Assembly (NCBI GenBank): GCA_021324795.1 | Contig: JAJPIK010000068.1 | Coordinates: forward strand, 1 to 64,000 | From: Chloroflexota bacterium | GTDB taxonomy: Bacteria; Chloroflexota; UBA6077; FW602-bin22; CADDYW01 | Length of the DNA: 64,000 bases | Direction: 5' to 3' | Shown: positions 51,946 through 61,667 of the stretch, piece after piece | Layout of the letters: each line of letters opens with the position of its first letter | Position numbering within the stretch: the stretch's first letter is position 1 | Made by a program: the position numbers and the translations under genes | The notes under the pieces: model-generated | What the model was told of the DNA's origin: nothing | The model's database searches: none | The model's input: only the letters and a program-made list of their open reading frames with translations

Positions 51946-53442
51946 ATGGAGAGGCGAGAGATGAATCGAGCACCTACGAGTTGGTCCGAGATGGTTTCCC
52001 GACGTGCCCTGCTGGCTTGGGGAGGGACGGGGGTCGTGGCGGTTGTCGTCGCGGCCTGCTCAAGTGCAGCGCCAAGTCCGACTAGCGCACCGCCAACCCC
52101 GGCATCCCAGACGAATGCTCCGGTACCGACCCAAGCTCCCGCTGCGCCAACCAGTGTGCCAGCCGCCGCTCCGGCCGCGACGGCTGCCCCGACTACAGCA
52201 CCGCAAGCCGTTTCCCAACCCGCATCTGGCAGCTCGGTGAGTCTCACGTTCTTCTACCCGGTCGGCGTCGCTGGTCCGTTGAGCAAGCTCATCGACGATA
52301 TGACTGCGAAGTTTAACGCGACCCAGAACGGGGCGATCAAAGTCACGCCAGTTTATAGTGGAGATTATCTTCAATCCTTGAGCAAAGCCCAAACGGCAAT
52401 TCAGGGAGGCAAGCCACCAGATGTCGCGGTGCTCAATGCGGCGGCAATCTTCACGCTCCAGGACATGGGCGCAGTGATTCCCCTCGACAGCATGGCCAAG
52501 GCAACGGATCCCCAAATCGCCGACGACTTCTTCCCGGCCTTCCTCCAGGATTCCAAACTCAACGGCGCGCTGATAGGCCTGCCGTTCCAGCGCAGCACCC
52601 TCGTCTTCTATTACAATCCTGACCTGCTCAAGATGGCTGGCCTGGGTGACAAGCCTCCTCAAACGTGGGACGACGTGGTGTCGTTCGGGCAGAAGCTCAT
52701 TCAAAAGAACGGCGATGCTGTGACTCGTTGGGGGGTGTCATTCCCCTCCTCGGGATCGAGCTACTGGGAGTTCCAGGCACTGGCGATCGAAGCCGGGCAG
52801 AATGTGATGGGCGACGTGGGCAACAAGGTATTCTTCAACTCCGATGCGTCAGTAACCGCACTCCAGTGGGTGATCGATCTTGCTCAAAAGTATAAGATCA
52901 TGGCGAACGGGACACTCGACTGGGGCAATCTGCCGACCGACTTTGCCGGTGGCAAATCCGCGATGATCTGGCATTCGACTGGCAGTCTCTCTTTCATTGC
53001 GTCACAGGCAAAGTTTACCGTTGGAGTCGCCTTCGATCCAAAAAACAAGCAGTTTGGCAGCCCGACTGGTGGCGGCAACATGTACATCTTCAAGGGGATT
53101 CCTCAGGCCAACCAGGACGCGGCCTGGAAGTTCGTGACCGCGATGTGCGCGCCGGAAAGCCTGGCGCAGTGGAGTATCAATACTGGCTACGTTGCGCCAC
53201 GCAAGTCGTGCTACGACGTGCAGGCGTACAAAGACTACACCACGAAGTTCCCCCAGGCGCTCGTCGCCCGGGACCAGTTGCAGTATGCTCAGCGTGAGCT
53301 TGGAACGCACCAGATGGCCCAGGTCCAAACGATTCTCAGTAATGCCATCCAAGCTGCCCTGACTGGCAAACAATCCCCCAAGGCCGCGCTCGACGATGCG
53401 CAGAAGCAAGCCGATCAACTGCTGAGCAGCTTCAATAATTGA
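51946..53442 (+). CDS. ABC sugar transporter substrate-binding lipoprotein
   Basis: A 498-aa family 1 extracellular solute-binding protein. The N terminus has a twin-arginine pattern (SRRALL, R19-R20), a hydrophobic core and the lipobox VAAC (C38), so Tat export with lipidation is likely. A long Pro/Ala/Thr linker (about 40-95) precedes the periplasmic-binding fold. It should capture a sugar or oligosaccharide and deliver it to the two permeases that follow. ATG 51946 or 51961 both have purine-rich ribosome sites; the frame upstream to 51844 is not credible. Confidence 0.92.
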   Translation: MERREMNRAPTSWSEMVSRRALLAWGGTGVVAVVVAACSSAAPSPTSAPPTPASQTNAPVPTQAPAAPTSVPAAAPAATAAPTTAPQAVSQPASGSSVSLTFFYPVGVAGPLSKLIDDMTAKFNATQNGAIKVTPVYSGDYLQSLSKAQTAIQGGKPPDVAVLNAAAIFTLQDMGAVIPLDSMAKATDPQIADDFFPAFLQDSKLNGALIGLPFQRSTLVFYYNPDLLKMAGLGDKPPQTWDDVVSFGQKLIQKNGDAVTRWGVSFPSSGSSYWEFQALAIEAGQNVMGDVGNKVFFNSDASVTALQWVIDLAQKYKIMANGTLDWGNLPTDFAGGKSAMIWHSTGSLSFIASQAKFTVGVAFDPKNKQFGSPTGGGNMYIFKGIPQANQDAAWKFVTAMCAPESLAQWSINTGYVAPRKSCYDVQAYKDYTTKFPQALVARDQLQYAQRELGTHQMAQVQTILSNAIQAALTGKQSPKAALDDAQKQADQLLSSFNN

Positions 53443-53451
53443 GAAGGAACG

Positions 53452-54405
53452 TTGGCTGCGCCTGCCCGCACTGATGGCAGACAAGGAGTAATGAGCGCCC
53501 TCCTCACCAGTTCGGCGAGGACGCGGGTGGCCCATCGAAAAGACTGGTGGGCCGCTTACCTGTACCTGCTGCCCGGTCTGATCTTTCTCTTCGTCTTCAG
53601 TCTCTGGCCGATGGTCGAATCGGCCTACCAAAGCTTGTTTCGGATCAATCTGCTCAATCCCAACCGTGGCTTCATTGGCTTGGGCAACTACCTCGCGCTC
53701 TTGAATAGCTCGCTCTTTTGGCAGGTGTTTCACAATGCGCTGATCTTTGCCGTGGGAACGGTTCCGGTCAGCCTGGTGCTGGCGCTCGCTCTTGGTCTCT
53801 TGCTGAACCGTCCGCTACCCCTGCTTGGCTTCTACCGCACCGCGATCTTCTACCCAACTGTGCTGCCGATGATCAGTGCGGCGGCGATCTGGGTTTTTCT
53901 TTACGTTCCCAGCTACGGCTTGATCGATCGTGCCCTCGAATTCGTCGGTATTCCGGGCCTGAACTGGCTCGGCTCAGACTCGACCGCGTTGCTGGCAGTC
54001 ATGCTTGCGACAATCTGGAAGCAGGCGGGCTATTATATGATCTTCTTCCTAGCCGGGCTCCAAGGCATCTCCGCCGACGTGCTCGAGGCCAGCCAGCTCG
54101 ACGGCGCCAATTGGTGGCAATCGCTGCGCTACATCCTGCTGCCGCTGCTGATGCCGACGACGGTATTCGTCTCGACGATCGCCTTGATCGCCGGGATTCA
54201 AGCGGTTGATCAGGTTTACTTGATGACTCAAGGTGGACCAGACAATGCGACGAACTTGCCCATCTATTATCTCTACCAGATCGCATTCATGAACTGGGAC
54301 ACTGGCCAGGCCGCCGCGCTGACGGTACTTCTGCTCCTCTTGTTGTTTTGTCTGAGCTGGTTCAACTACCGTTCATTGGACCGTTTTACGCACTACGGGA
54401 ACTAA
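53452..54405 (+). CDS. ABC sugar transporter permease, MalF/UgpA type
   Basis: A 317-aa (or 304-aa) membrane protein with six helices. The EAA loop with the glycine is visible as DVLEASQLDGANWWQSLRYILLP, the contact site for the ATPase. The first helix is AAYLYLLPGLIFLFVFSLWP. Start: TTG 53452 with AAGGA three bases before, or ATG 53491 (AAGGAG only 2 bases before). It sits 9 bases after the binding-protein gene. Confidence 0.93.
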   Translation: MAAPARTDGRQGVMSALLTSSARTRVAHRKDWWAAYLYLLPGLIFLFVFSLWPMVESAYQSLFRINLLNPNRGFIGLGNYLALLNSSLFWQVFHNALIFAVGTVPVSLVLALALGLLLNRPLPLLGFYRTAIFYPTVLPMISAAAIWVFLYVPSYGLIDRALEFVGIPGLNWLGSDSTALLAVMLATIWKQAGYYMIFFLAGLQGISADVLEASQLDGANWWQSLRYILLPLLMPTTVFVSTIALIAGIQAVDQVYLMTQGGPDNATNLPIYYLYQIAFMNWDTGQAAALTVLLLLLLFCLSWFNYRSLDRFTHYGN

Positions 54406-54419
54406 GGATGGAGTGAAGA

Positions 54420-55244
54420 TTGACGAGGAATCGTCGGGTCGAGCGTGCACGCTCGGTCGTCGCGATGGTCGTGGCGCTGATTTGGATCGTGCCGCTCGTT
54501 TGGAGCGTGGCGACGTCGTTTCGAGCCGCGCGGGATCCGGTCTCCGGTGGACTGGTCTGGTCCGAGCCCCCTACCCTGGCGAATTTCGCCGAGGCTTGGA
54601 ACTCGGCTCCATTCCCTACTTACTACGTCAATACGGTCATCATTGTCGGTGGCATTCTACTCGTCCAACTCATCACGGTAATCCTGGCCGGATACGCCTT
54701 CGGCCGCTTGTCTTTCCCCGGGAAACAACTCCTGTTCGCGCTATTTCTCTTCCAGATGATGGTACCGGCCGCGGCCTTCGTCGTTGCCAATTACCAGACC
54801 ATGCGTTTTCTCAATCTGATCGATAATCGGATCGCGATCATGCTCCCCGCCTTCGCCTCCGGTTTTGGCACGTTTCTGATGACTCAAGCATTCAAGGCGT
54901 TGTCGAGTGACTTCGAGGATGCGGCGCGGATCGATGGCGCGAGCTGGTGGCAGGTACTCTGGTACGTCTACGTGCCGCTGGTTCGACCCTCACTGGTCGC
55001 TTTCGGCGTCGTGTCGGTTTGCTATCACTGGAACGATTTTCTTTGGCCGCTCATTGTCACGAATACGCCGGCCAGCCGACCGCTCACCGTTGGCTTAGCC
55101 GCCTTCACTCAGAGCAGCGAAAGTGGCGAGGCCTGGCAGCTCATTATGGCCGGTACGCTGCTGACGACCGTTCCCCTCTTGGTCGGCTTTTTCGTCTTCC
55201 AGCGAGCATTCATCAACAGCTTCATTCAATCCGGCCTGCGCTGA
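54420..55244 (+). CDS. ABC sugar transporter permease, MalG/UgpE type
   Basis: A 274-aa six-helix permease. Its EAA loop is DFEDAARIDGASWWQVLWYVYVPL. N-terminal helix VVAMVVALIWIVPLVWSVATSF. It forms the translocation pore with the previous permease. TTG start after GGAGTGAAGA. No ATP-binding-subunit gene follows, so the transporter must share an MsmK/MalK-type ATPase encoded elsewhere. No sugar hydrolase or LacI regulator is adjacent, so the substrate is undefined. Confidence 0.93.
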   Translation: MTRNRRVERARSVVAMVVALIWIVPLVWSVATSFRAARDPVSGGLVWSEPPTLANFAEAWNSAPFPTYYVNTVIIVGGILLVQLITVILAGYAFGRLSFPGKQLLFALFLFQMMVPAAAFVVANYQTMRFLNLIDNRIAIMLPAFASGFGTFLMTQAFKALSSDFEDAARIDGASWWQVLWYVYVPLVRPSLVAFGVVSVCYHWNDFLWPLIVTNTPASRPLTVGLAAFTQSSESGEAWQLIMAGTLLTTVPLLVGFFVFQRAFINSFIQSGLR

Positions 55245-55346
55245 AACAATCCTTCTTTCACCCCCTTTTCTCTTCAGGTTAGGGTGGGAGGTTACTTGAT
55301 AGATAGGGTAAATCCGCCGCGGGAAGAGAACGTGGCCGATCGCCCC

Positions 55347-57122
55347 TCATAATCCAGCTAGTTCGAGCTCATCCTGGAATGCCCGTAACGACCGATTCTT
55401 TTGGCGTAATCCGGCCAGATAGTTTTCCCACGCCGTCGTCTCGCCCAAGCTCGCCAGAAGTGTGCGAATTCGTCGGAGCACGTCGCAGGCAGTGGCGTAG
55501 TTGTTGCGCCCCCGTTGGGCAATCAGGTGTTCCGCATAATGCTGGTAGATTTCGCATGCCGCACGCGGCCGGGATGCCTCGGCCGCGCGGGCGACCTCTA
55601 GCGCCAACCGGAAGTCGCTACCCGCGACTCCGCGTGGGGCCGCGTTGCTGCCTGACACGAGCTCCAGCGCTCGATCAACGTCGCCTTCGTCCAAGTAAAT
55701 CTGAATGAGAGTCGACCGGGAGCCTCGCCCGCGAAGCTTGGCTAACGTCAGATTGCGGAGCGCCGTCCAGTCACCGATCGTCCGGGCAAGGCGACGCAGC
55801 TCACGATAGTCGTCGAAGCTGTCCCTCAGATCGAGCAGACGGGCTGCATGGGCCAAAGCACCATTCAAATCGCCGCCTGCTTCGTTTCGCCGCTGTAGCC
55901 ATTCAAGGATGCGGGGGTTAGTCGTGGTCGCCGTCCGCTCGGCGAGCAAGCGCTCGAAGTCAGCGAGGTGTTGGTGTCGCTCAAAGGTATTGGTGACGTC
56001 GAGGATCAGGTCGTCGTCGAGCTGTCGGGCTTCCTCGATGGCGTCAGCCAGGCGATGGCGCTCCAGTAATCGATCAATCAGCCTGGCGTAGCGTCCAGTT
56101 TCCCGGCAAAGTGGGTAGAATTGATCATCTTCCAAGAAGTCTAGCTCGAGATCGAGCAAGAATTCGCGAAGCTCAGCGCGACAGAGATTGTCTCGGGCGC
56201 GGAGCAGCTCATCCCGGACCCAGCTCACCACTAGACGGCGCTCGGCTGGCGTAGCATGGTCGAGGATAGTCGACGCGGCCCTTCGACTCAGGCTTGTTGC
56301 TCCGAGCGCAACGTCGACGGCGTAGGTTTTCCAGAGCGCGCGCAGCCATCGCTCTCGCTCGGGCAGGAGTCCCGATTCGCTGGCAAGACACCGCCCTAGA
56401 CCATCGATGCACCGCTGCCCGACACCAGGCAAGATCTCTTCTTCGTCGTCGTACGCCGCGTACTGATCGCGTAGCTCGTCGAGAACGCCGACGTAGACTG
56501 CGGCGGCGCTGACCAAATCACCCTGGGTAGCAAAATCGTCGCCGATCGCGATGATCGCCAAGAGGGCTTGGGCGATCTCATCGACGACGCCGTAGGTGTA
56601 GCCAGTGCGACGAAAGATCGCCGCGGCCTGGCGCCGGTAGGTTTCCGAATGGGCGCTCCGACTTTGACCGGGTACCGGCAGTGGGGTTTCGAGCAGAAGC
56701 TCGAGATCCGGTTCCTGGCGAAGCATCTGCTTGACGAGAGCCACGAGTTCGCCTTTGCTACGCCGAGCCAGCGATGCTTCGAGATCTTCGATCTCCACGA
56801 ATTCTTCGGGCCGGGTTTGCCAGGTCAGTAAGAGCGCCGCGACGTGCTTACATTGGCCCTCGTGACCGACCGGACAGGTACAGCGCGCGCTGACTACGCC
56901 GTGGCCCCCCAGCGTCGCTTGGACCCGGTAGGGAATGGCTCGATTGCCTTCGCACCGCGCTTTGAGGGTTGCACCCTGGCGACGCGCCTCGAAGATTGCC
57001 CCGGCCCGGAAATACTGTACACCGCGTTCGAAGCTGCGCTCGCCAACCCGGTTACGTATGGTGATATCATCAATAGGATCAAGTAAAGTCATTGCAGTCA
57101 TTGCATACTCGCGGGCAGCCAT
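55347..57122 (-). CDS. SWIM zinc-finger protein with helical repeats
   Basis: A 591-aa protein. The SWIM finger CxCx(n)CxH is complete (CTCPVGHEGQCKH, near residue 80) and lies in a ~110-residue N-terminal module starting IRNRVGERSFERGVQYFRAG. The remaining ~480 residues are alpha-helical with many Leu/Ala/Arg, resembling TPR- or HEAT-like repeats. SWIM modules bind DNA or proteins. Partner genes seen with such proteins elsewhere (SNF2 helicase, MoxR/VWA) are not here. ATGs at 57122 or 57101 are both possible. A TCGACT-18-TATACT promoter is upstream. Confidence 0.85.
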   Translation of the reverse strand: MAAREYAMTAMTLLDPIDDITIRNRVGERSFERGVQYFRAGAIFEARRQGATLKARCEGNRAIPYRVQATLGGHGVVSARCTCPVGHEGQCKHVAALLLTWQTRPEEFVEIEDLEASLARRSKGELVALVKQMLRQEPDLELLLETPLPVPGQSRSAHSETYRRQAAAIFRRTGYTYGVVDEIAQALLAIIAIGDDFATQGDLVSAAAVYVGVLDELRDQYAAYDDEEEILPGVGQRCIDGLGRCLASESGLLPERERWLRALWKTYAVDVALGATSLSRRAASTILDHATPAERRLVVSWVRDELLRARDNLCRAELREFLLDLELDFLEDDQFYPLCRETGRYARLIDRLLERHRLADAIEEARQLDDDLILDVTNTFERHQHLADFERLLAERTATTTNPRILEWLQRRNEAGGDLNGALAHAARLLDLRDSFDDYRELRRLARTIGDWTALRNLTLAKLRGRGSRSTLIQIYLDEGDVDRALELVSGSNAAPRGVAGSDFRLALEVARAAEASRPRAACEIYQHYAEHLIAQRGRNNYATACDVLRRIRTLLASLGETTAWENYLAGLRQKNRSLRAFQDELELAGL

Positions 57123-57155
57123 TGCCCGTCATTTCTAGTCACTACTGTACATAAT

Positions 57156-57185
57156 AGTATACTGGAATGTTGGAGGGTGAGTCGA
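57156..57185 (-). promoter_or_regulatory. Promoter for the SWIM-protein gene
   Basis: Minus strand: TCGACT, 18 bases, TATACT. The start near 57149 lies about 27 bases before the ATG. The -35 box abuts the stop codon of the PQQ-propeller gene. Confidence 0.45.
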
Positions 57186-57186
57186 T

Positions 57187-58869
57187 TTAGCCGCTTGTAT
57201 TCCGCACCGCGAACGCGGTAACGTTGCCGCGCTCATCTTCGATGACCAGTTGGCCGTCGACGACGATTGGGCTTTCCCAGTGGATCGGGCCAATTGACCC
57301 GGGTTGGCCGTCTTCCGGGCTTTGCCAGAGTTGACGACCGGTCTGCGGATCCATCGCTTCGAGGATGCCGTTCCGCGCTGCGTAGAGCACACCGTTGACG
57401 ACGATCGGCGAGGTCGTGCCGGTGCGCTGCTCCCAGCGAGAAACCAATCGGCTCTGCCCCGCGCCATCCGTGCTCAGAGTCAGGCCGGCCAGTCCACAGT
57501 AACTGGCGACGAAGACCCAGGTCGTCTGATCAGGCGCTGTCCAGACGGCCGGGGCAGTCAGAACCTGGCAGCCGCCGGGAGTCGGCAGGCTTTGCAGCTC
57601 ACCCTCCAATTGGCCGGTCCGCCCTTTGCCGCTCAGATTGCGCCGGTTGAGCAGACGAAGAAGACCATCTTTTCCCGCCTGTACTGCGAGGAATGGCGTC
57701 TTGCTCGTGGGCTGCTCGGGTAAGAGGGCCGGGGCGGCGCTGCCGAGGTCGAGGTCGCGCCGGTCCAGTTGGACCTGATTCGAGGGCGTGTAGCTGTCGA
57801 GCAATGTCCGTCCGTCGCTGCTCAGTTCTAGCACACTGTCCCCCCAGTTAGTCGAGCCATTCCACGGGCCATTTCCAGTAGCGAGGAACAGATTACCATT
57901 TGTCGGGTCGACGACTGTGCCAGCCCGGGCCCAGATCCCAGACCGTTCTGACGCGCAAAAATTGGACTGGGCGGGATCATCGCCGAGGAGCACCGGGCGG
58001 TTGCTGCAGAGGGAATTGAAAATCGTCGACGTCCCACTCGCGAGGTCGATCGTGACGAGGTGACCATCGTAATGCCCCTGGTCGCCGAGGTAACCACTCG
58101 TCGTCACGTAAAGGTGGCCATTGGCGAGGTTGAGCGACGAGCTACCTTTCTCAACTTGAGGTAGCAGTGTGACGCGGACCGGCCAGCCGTCCTCGGTCGA
58201 TTCCTGTCCATTAGCCGTGGCGTACTTGTGGACGTAACCATCCAGCCCATAGGCGTAGAGCCAGGCGCCGGATGGGTCGAGCGCGGGCGAGGCAGTCGTG
58301 ATCTTGGGGCCGGTCGTGGCGGCAGTCCAAAGCAGTTCGCCGGTGCGCACGTCAAGCGCGACAGTGTGGCCGTCTTTCAAGGTAAAGAAGAGGCGGTTCG
58401 CGGCGGCAACCGGCGGCGCGTCGGCGATAGCGGGCAGGTGGTGGATCCAGGCGAGCTCAAGCTGGCCGACGTTGCTTCGGCCAAGGCGATTGTCTCCTAC
58501 CGACGCGCCGGAACGGCCCGGATCGACGTTGAACACCGGCCAGACCGTGTTAATCGAAGCAGCCGATGCCACGGGGCTGGCCCGCGTCGTCGAGGCCAAC
58601 ACTGGTGGTGCCGGACTTGGCGGCACCGTCGGCGAAGCGACGACAAGTGGCGTCGCCGGTGGGCTCGCGGCAGTTGTCGGTACTTCGGTTGGCGAGGCTT
58701 GGGTGTCCTGGAGGGCTGGCGACGCGGTCGGAGCTGGACCTTCGATTGAAGGAGTGGTCGTTGGCTGGGGCACCGCTGGGGTTACTACGGAACTCGCCGC
58801 GCGAGTGCAGCCCGCCACGACCAGCGCCGTGGCGAGAATGGCCAACCAGCGACAGTGGGTCAGTTGCAC
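57187..58869 (-). CDS. PQQ-like beta-propeller lipoprotein
   Basis: A 560-aa exported protein. Signal peptide with lipobox VVAGC (C20), then a ~75-residue Pro/Ala/Thr/Ser linker, then a quinoprotein-like beta-propeller with repeated blades (ANRLFFTLKDGHTVALDVRTG, VNGVLYAARNGILEAMDPQT, VDGQLVIEDERGNVTAFAVR). No PQQ-binding or dehydrogenase residues are recognised, so it is more likely a binding or scaffold protein than an enzyme. It may attach to the outer face of the membrane. Divergent from the M20 dipeptidase gene. Confidence 0.82.
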   Translation of the reverse strand: MQLTHCRWLAILATALVVAGCTRAASSVVTPAVPQPTTTPSIEGPAPTASPALQDTQASPTEVPTTAASPPATPLVVASPTVPPSPAPPVLASTTRASPVASAASINTVWPVFNVDPGRSGASVGDNRLGRSNVGQLELAWIHHLPAIADAPPVAAANRLFFTLKDGHTVALDVRTGELLWTAATTGPKITTASPALDPSGAWLYAYGLDGYVHKYATANGQESTEDGWPVRVTLLPQVEKGSSSLNLANGHLYVTTSGYLGDQGHYDGHLVTIDLASGTSTIFNSLCSNRPVLLGDDPAQSNFCASERSGIWARAGTVVDPTNGNLFLATGNGPWNGSTNWGDSVLELSSDGRTLLDSYTPSNQVQLDRRDLDLGSAAPALLPEQPTSKTPFLAVQAGKDGLLRLLNRRNLSGKGRTGQLEGELQSLPTPGGCQVLTAPAVWTAPDQTTWVFVASYCGLAGLTLSTDGAGQSRLVSRWEQRTGTTSPIVVNGVLYAARNGILEAMDPQTGRQLWQSPEDGQPGSIGPIHWESPIVVDGQLVIEDERGNVTAFAVRNTSG

Positions 58870-58889
58870 GGTTTGTATCTCCGTCGACC

Positions 58890-58918
58890 GGTATAATTAA
58901 CGGTAGTCTACACCCCAA
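58890..58918 (-). promoter_or_regulatory. Promoter for the PQQ-propeller gene
   Basis: Minus strand: TTGGGG, 17 bases, TATACC. The same segment reads TATAAT on the plus strand (58892-58897), where it could serve the divergent M20 gene, but no clear plus-strand -35 is visible. Confidence 0.4.
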
Positions 58919-58931
58919 GTGTGAGGAAAAT

Positions 58932-60311
58932 ATGAATTCGACGGTTGATCCCGTCTTGACGTACATTTCTGCCCACGAGCGCGACTTCGTTGATGACCTG
59001 AGAGAGTTCTTGCGGATTCCGAGTATCAGCACCGAGTCGAGACATGCTGGCGATGTCCGTCGGTGCGCCGAGTTCGTGGCCGAGGATCTCCGCCGCGCCG
59101 GCCTGCAGGGCGTCGAGATCTTGCCGACCGCGGGTCACCCGGCCGTCTATGCCGAATGGCTCGGCGCACCCGGGAAGCCGACCGCGCTGATCTACGGCCA
59201 CTACGACGTTCAGCCGGTGGATCCGGAGAATCTCTGGAATTCGCCGCCTTTCGAGCCAACCGAGCGCGATGGCTATCTCTACGCGCGGGGTGCTTCCGAC
59301 GATAAGGGGCAGATTCACCTGCACGTGAAAGCGGTCGAGAGCTATCTCCGAACGCTCGGCCGTTTGCCAATCAACTTGAAGTTTATCGTCGAAGGCGAAG
59401 AGGAGATTGGCAGCGAGCATCTCCCCGCGCTGATTCGTGCCGAGCGCGAGCGGCTGAAGGCCGATTTCGTCCTCGTGTCGGACACCGCGATGTTTGGACG
59501 CGGCCAGCCGTCGATCTGCTACGGACTCCGGGGCCTGGCTTACTGGCAGATTGATCTGGTCGGGCCAAACAGCGATCTGCATTCCGGATTCTACGGCGGC
59601 GCGGTCGCGAATCCGGCCGAGGTTCTTTGTGACATGCTTGCCTCGCTGAAGGACGACAAAGGACGGATCCGGGTCCCCGGCTTCTACGACGACGTGCGCG
59701 AGATCACCGCCACCGAGCGCGCCGAGTTTGCCCGTTTGCCGCACGACGACGCCGAGTTTCGCCACTCGATTGGCGTAGCCGAGCTATTTGGCGAGGCTGG
59801 CTACAGCACCCTGGAGCGCATGTGGACCCGACCGACTCTCGAGATCAATGGCATCTGGAGTGGCTTTACCGGCGAAGGCTCGAAAACGGTCCTGCCGTCG
59901 CGGGCCTCGGCGAAGCTGAGCAGCCGACTCGTACCGGATCAGGATCCCGATCGTATCAGCGACCTCGTCGAGGCCCACCTTCGCAAAATATGCCCGGCCA
60001 CCGTCACGATGACCTTTACCCGCATGGCCGGCGCCCAGCCGGTGGTGACCCCCATCGATCACCCGGCGGTGAAAGCCGCGGCGCGGGCACTCGAGCGGGC
60101 CTTCGGCGTCAAGCCGGTCTACCAGCGCGAGGGCGGCACGATTCCAGTCGTCGCGACCTTCACCGATGAGTTGCACGCGCCGACTGTCCTGCTCGGCTTT
60201 GGCCTCGAGGACGATCACCTGCACGCTCCCAACGAGCGCTTCCTGATCGAGAACTATTTCGGTGGGATCCGGACCTCGGCGCTTTTGTGGGATGAGCTAG
60301 GGAGCCGTTAG
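58932..60311 (+). CDS. M20 family dipeptidase
   Basis: A 459-aa zinc peptidase of the M20/M25/M40 (PepV/CNDP-like) type. The first zinc histidine and catalytic Asp are in LIYGHYDVQPVD, the bridging Asp in RGASDDKGQ, and the general base in VEGEEEIGSEHLP. A lid domain lies between, and the final histidine is in HAPNERFLIENYFGG. It cleaves dipeptides, perhaps carnosine-like ones, in the cytoplasm. GTGAGGA lies upstream of the ATG at 58932; the frame extends to 58566 inside the divergent gene and is not used. Converges on argG with 5 bases between. Confidence 0.92.
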   Translation: MNSTVDPVLTYISAHERDFVDDLREFLRIPSISTESRHAGDVRRCAEFVAEDLRRAGLQGVEILPTAGHPAVYAEWLGAPGKPTALIYGHYDVQPVDPENLWNSPPFEPTERDGYLYARGASDDKGQIHLHVKAVESYLRTLGRLPINLKFIVEGEEEIGSEHLPALIRAERERLKADFVLVSDTAMFGRGQPSICYGLRGLAYWQIDLVGPNSDLHSGFYGGAVANPAEVLCDMLASLKDDKGRIRVPGFYDDVREITATERAEFARLPHDDAEFRHSIGVAELFGEAGYSTLERMWTRPTLEINGIWSGFTGEGSKTVLPSRASAKLSSRLVPDQDPDRISDLVEAHLRKICPATVTMTFTRMAGAQPVVTPIDHPAVKAAARALERAFGVKPVYQREGGTIPVVATFTDELHAPTVLLGFGLEDDHLHAPNERFLIENYFGGIRTSALLWDELGSR

Positions 60312-60316
60312 TTACC

Positions 60317-61567
60317 TCAAATTTCGCGCTCAAGCGCCTGGAACTGCCGCTCGGCGAAATTGCGGGCGGAGACGCCCAGGACCTTGAGGAAGCCCTCGGC
60401 GTCGGCGTGATCGAAGCTGCCGATCCGCTCCATCGAGGCGATGTCCGAGCTGTAGAGCGAGTGCGGCGTATCCTCGGCACCTTCGAAGAAGATGTTGCCC
60501 TTGTACAAGCGCAGCACGATGGTACCGGTCATGAGTGGAAGGAGTGGCTTCAGCGCGGCGAGAGCGGTGGTCGTAGCCAGGTCGTACCAGTAGCCCTGAT
60601 AAATCTGGGTCGAGATCTGGCGCGAAAGGGCATCGTAGACGTCTCGGGCGCGGCGATCGAGGACGAGCTGGAGCAGGTAAGCGTAGCTCTGACCAAGAAT
60701 TTCCATGCCCGGGGCTTCATAGACGCCGCGCGACTTGATCCCGACAAAGCGATTCTCGACGACGTGGACGCCGATGCCGACGCCGTTTTGACCACCGATC
60801 CGGTTCGCCTGGTGGAACGTCTCGACCAGGGAGGTGTGCTCTCCGTTGATCGCGACCGGCACGCCGGCCTCCCAGCGGATCGTTACAGTCTCCGGCTTGT
60901 CCGGCGCGTCCCACGCCCAGACGCCCATGCCAGGCTCAACGTGAGCGGCCGGGGTGCACAGCGATTCGAGCTGCCCAGCTTCGTGGGTCAGCCCCAGGAA
61001 GTTGGCGTCGGTCGAGTAGGGCTTCTCCAGGGTGGCCCGGACCGGTAGCTTGCGCTCGGCACAGTAGGCGAGCATCTCGGCGCGGCCACCAAACGTCTCG
61101 ATGAAGGCCGGATCCCGCCAGGGCGCGTAAACCTGGATCCCTGGCGCGAGCATGTTGGCCGCGAGCTGGAAGCGAACCTGATCGTTGCCGCGGCCGGTGG
61201 CGCCGTGAAAGAGCACGTCGATTCCGCGCTTCTCCAGCTCACGAATGATCAAGGCGGTGGTCACGTAGCGGGCGATGCCGGTCGTATTCCAGTAGCCGCC
61301 TTCGTAGCGGGCCTGGCTCTGAATGACCTGGAGACCTGCCTCGGCGAGCGCCTCTTGTCCAGGGATCACCGCAGCCTCGACGGCGCCACAGGCGAGCATC
61401 CGCTTGGGGACATCGTCCAAATTCGTCTCGTCGGGCTGACCGAGATCCACGACGAAGCAGTGAGCGCGCGCTCCTTTTTCGGTTAGCCACGCCGTGGCAG
61501 TGCAGCTATCGAGCCCGCCGGAGATGGCGCCGCCGACGTCTTTGCTAATCAGATCCTGGTACCGCAT
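60317..61567 (-). CDS. argG: Argininosuccinate synthase
   Basis: A 416-aa ligase joining citrulline and aspartate with ATP, in arginine synthesis. The ATP pyrophosphatase loop is SGGLDS (16-21); FVVDLGQPDE, GRGNDQVRF (citrulline/aspartate contact), YSTDANFLGLTHEA and RIGGQNGVGIGVHVVENRFVGIKSRGVYEAPG match the ArgG family, closest to the E. coli-like branch by pattern. The ATG at 61567 gives the usual N terminus MRYQDLISK; the frame runs on to 61720 without similarity. No other arg gene is adjacent. Confidence 0.94.
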   Translation of the reverse strand: MRYQDLISKDVGGAISGGLDSCTATAWLTEKGARAHCFVVDLGQPDETNLDDVPKRMLACGAVEAAVIPGQEALAEAGLQVIQSQARYEGGYWNTTGIARYVTTALIIRELEKRGIDVLFHGATGRGNDQVRFQLAANMLAPGIQVYAPWRDPAFIETFGGRAEMLAYCAERKLPVRATLEKPYSTDANFLGLTHEAGQLESLCTPAAHVEPGMGVWAWDAPDKPETVTIRWEAGVPVAINGEHTSLVETFHQANRIGGQNGVGIGVHVVENRFVGIKSRGVYEAPGMEILGQSYAYLLQLVLDRRARDVYDALSRQISTQIYQGYWYDLATTTALAALKPLLPLMTGTIVLRLYKGNIFFEGAEDTPHSLYSSDIASMERIGSFDHADAEGFLKVLGVSARNFAERQFQALEREI

Positions 61568-61667
61568 ACTAGTATTGTGCCCTTGCCTTTGTCTTCTCTT
61601 TAGGCGCAATTGTACACTATTCGCGTAAAGAGGCACAGAGGACACAGAAAATGCTGAGGTTAGAGGC

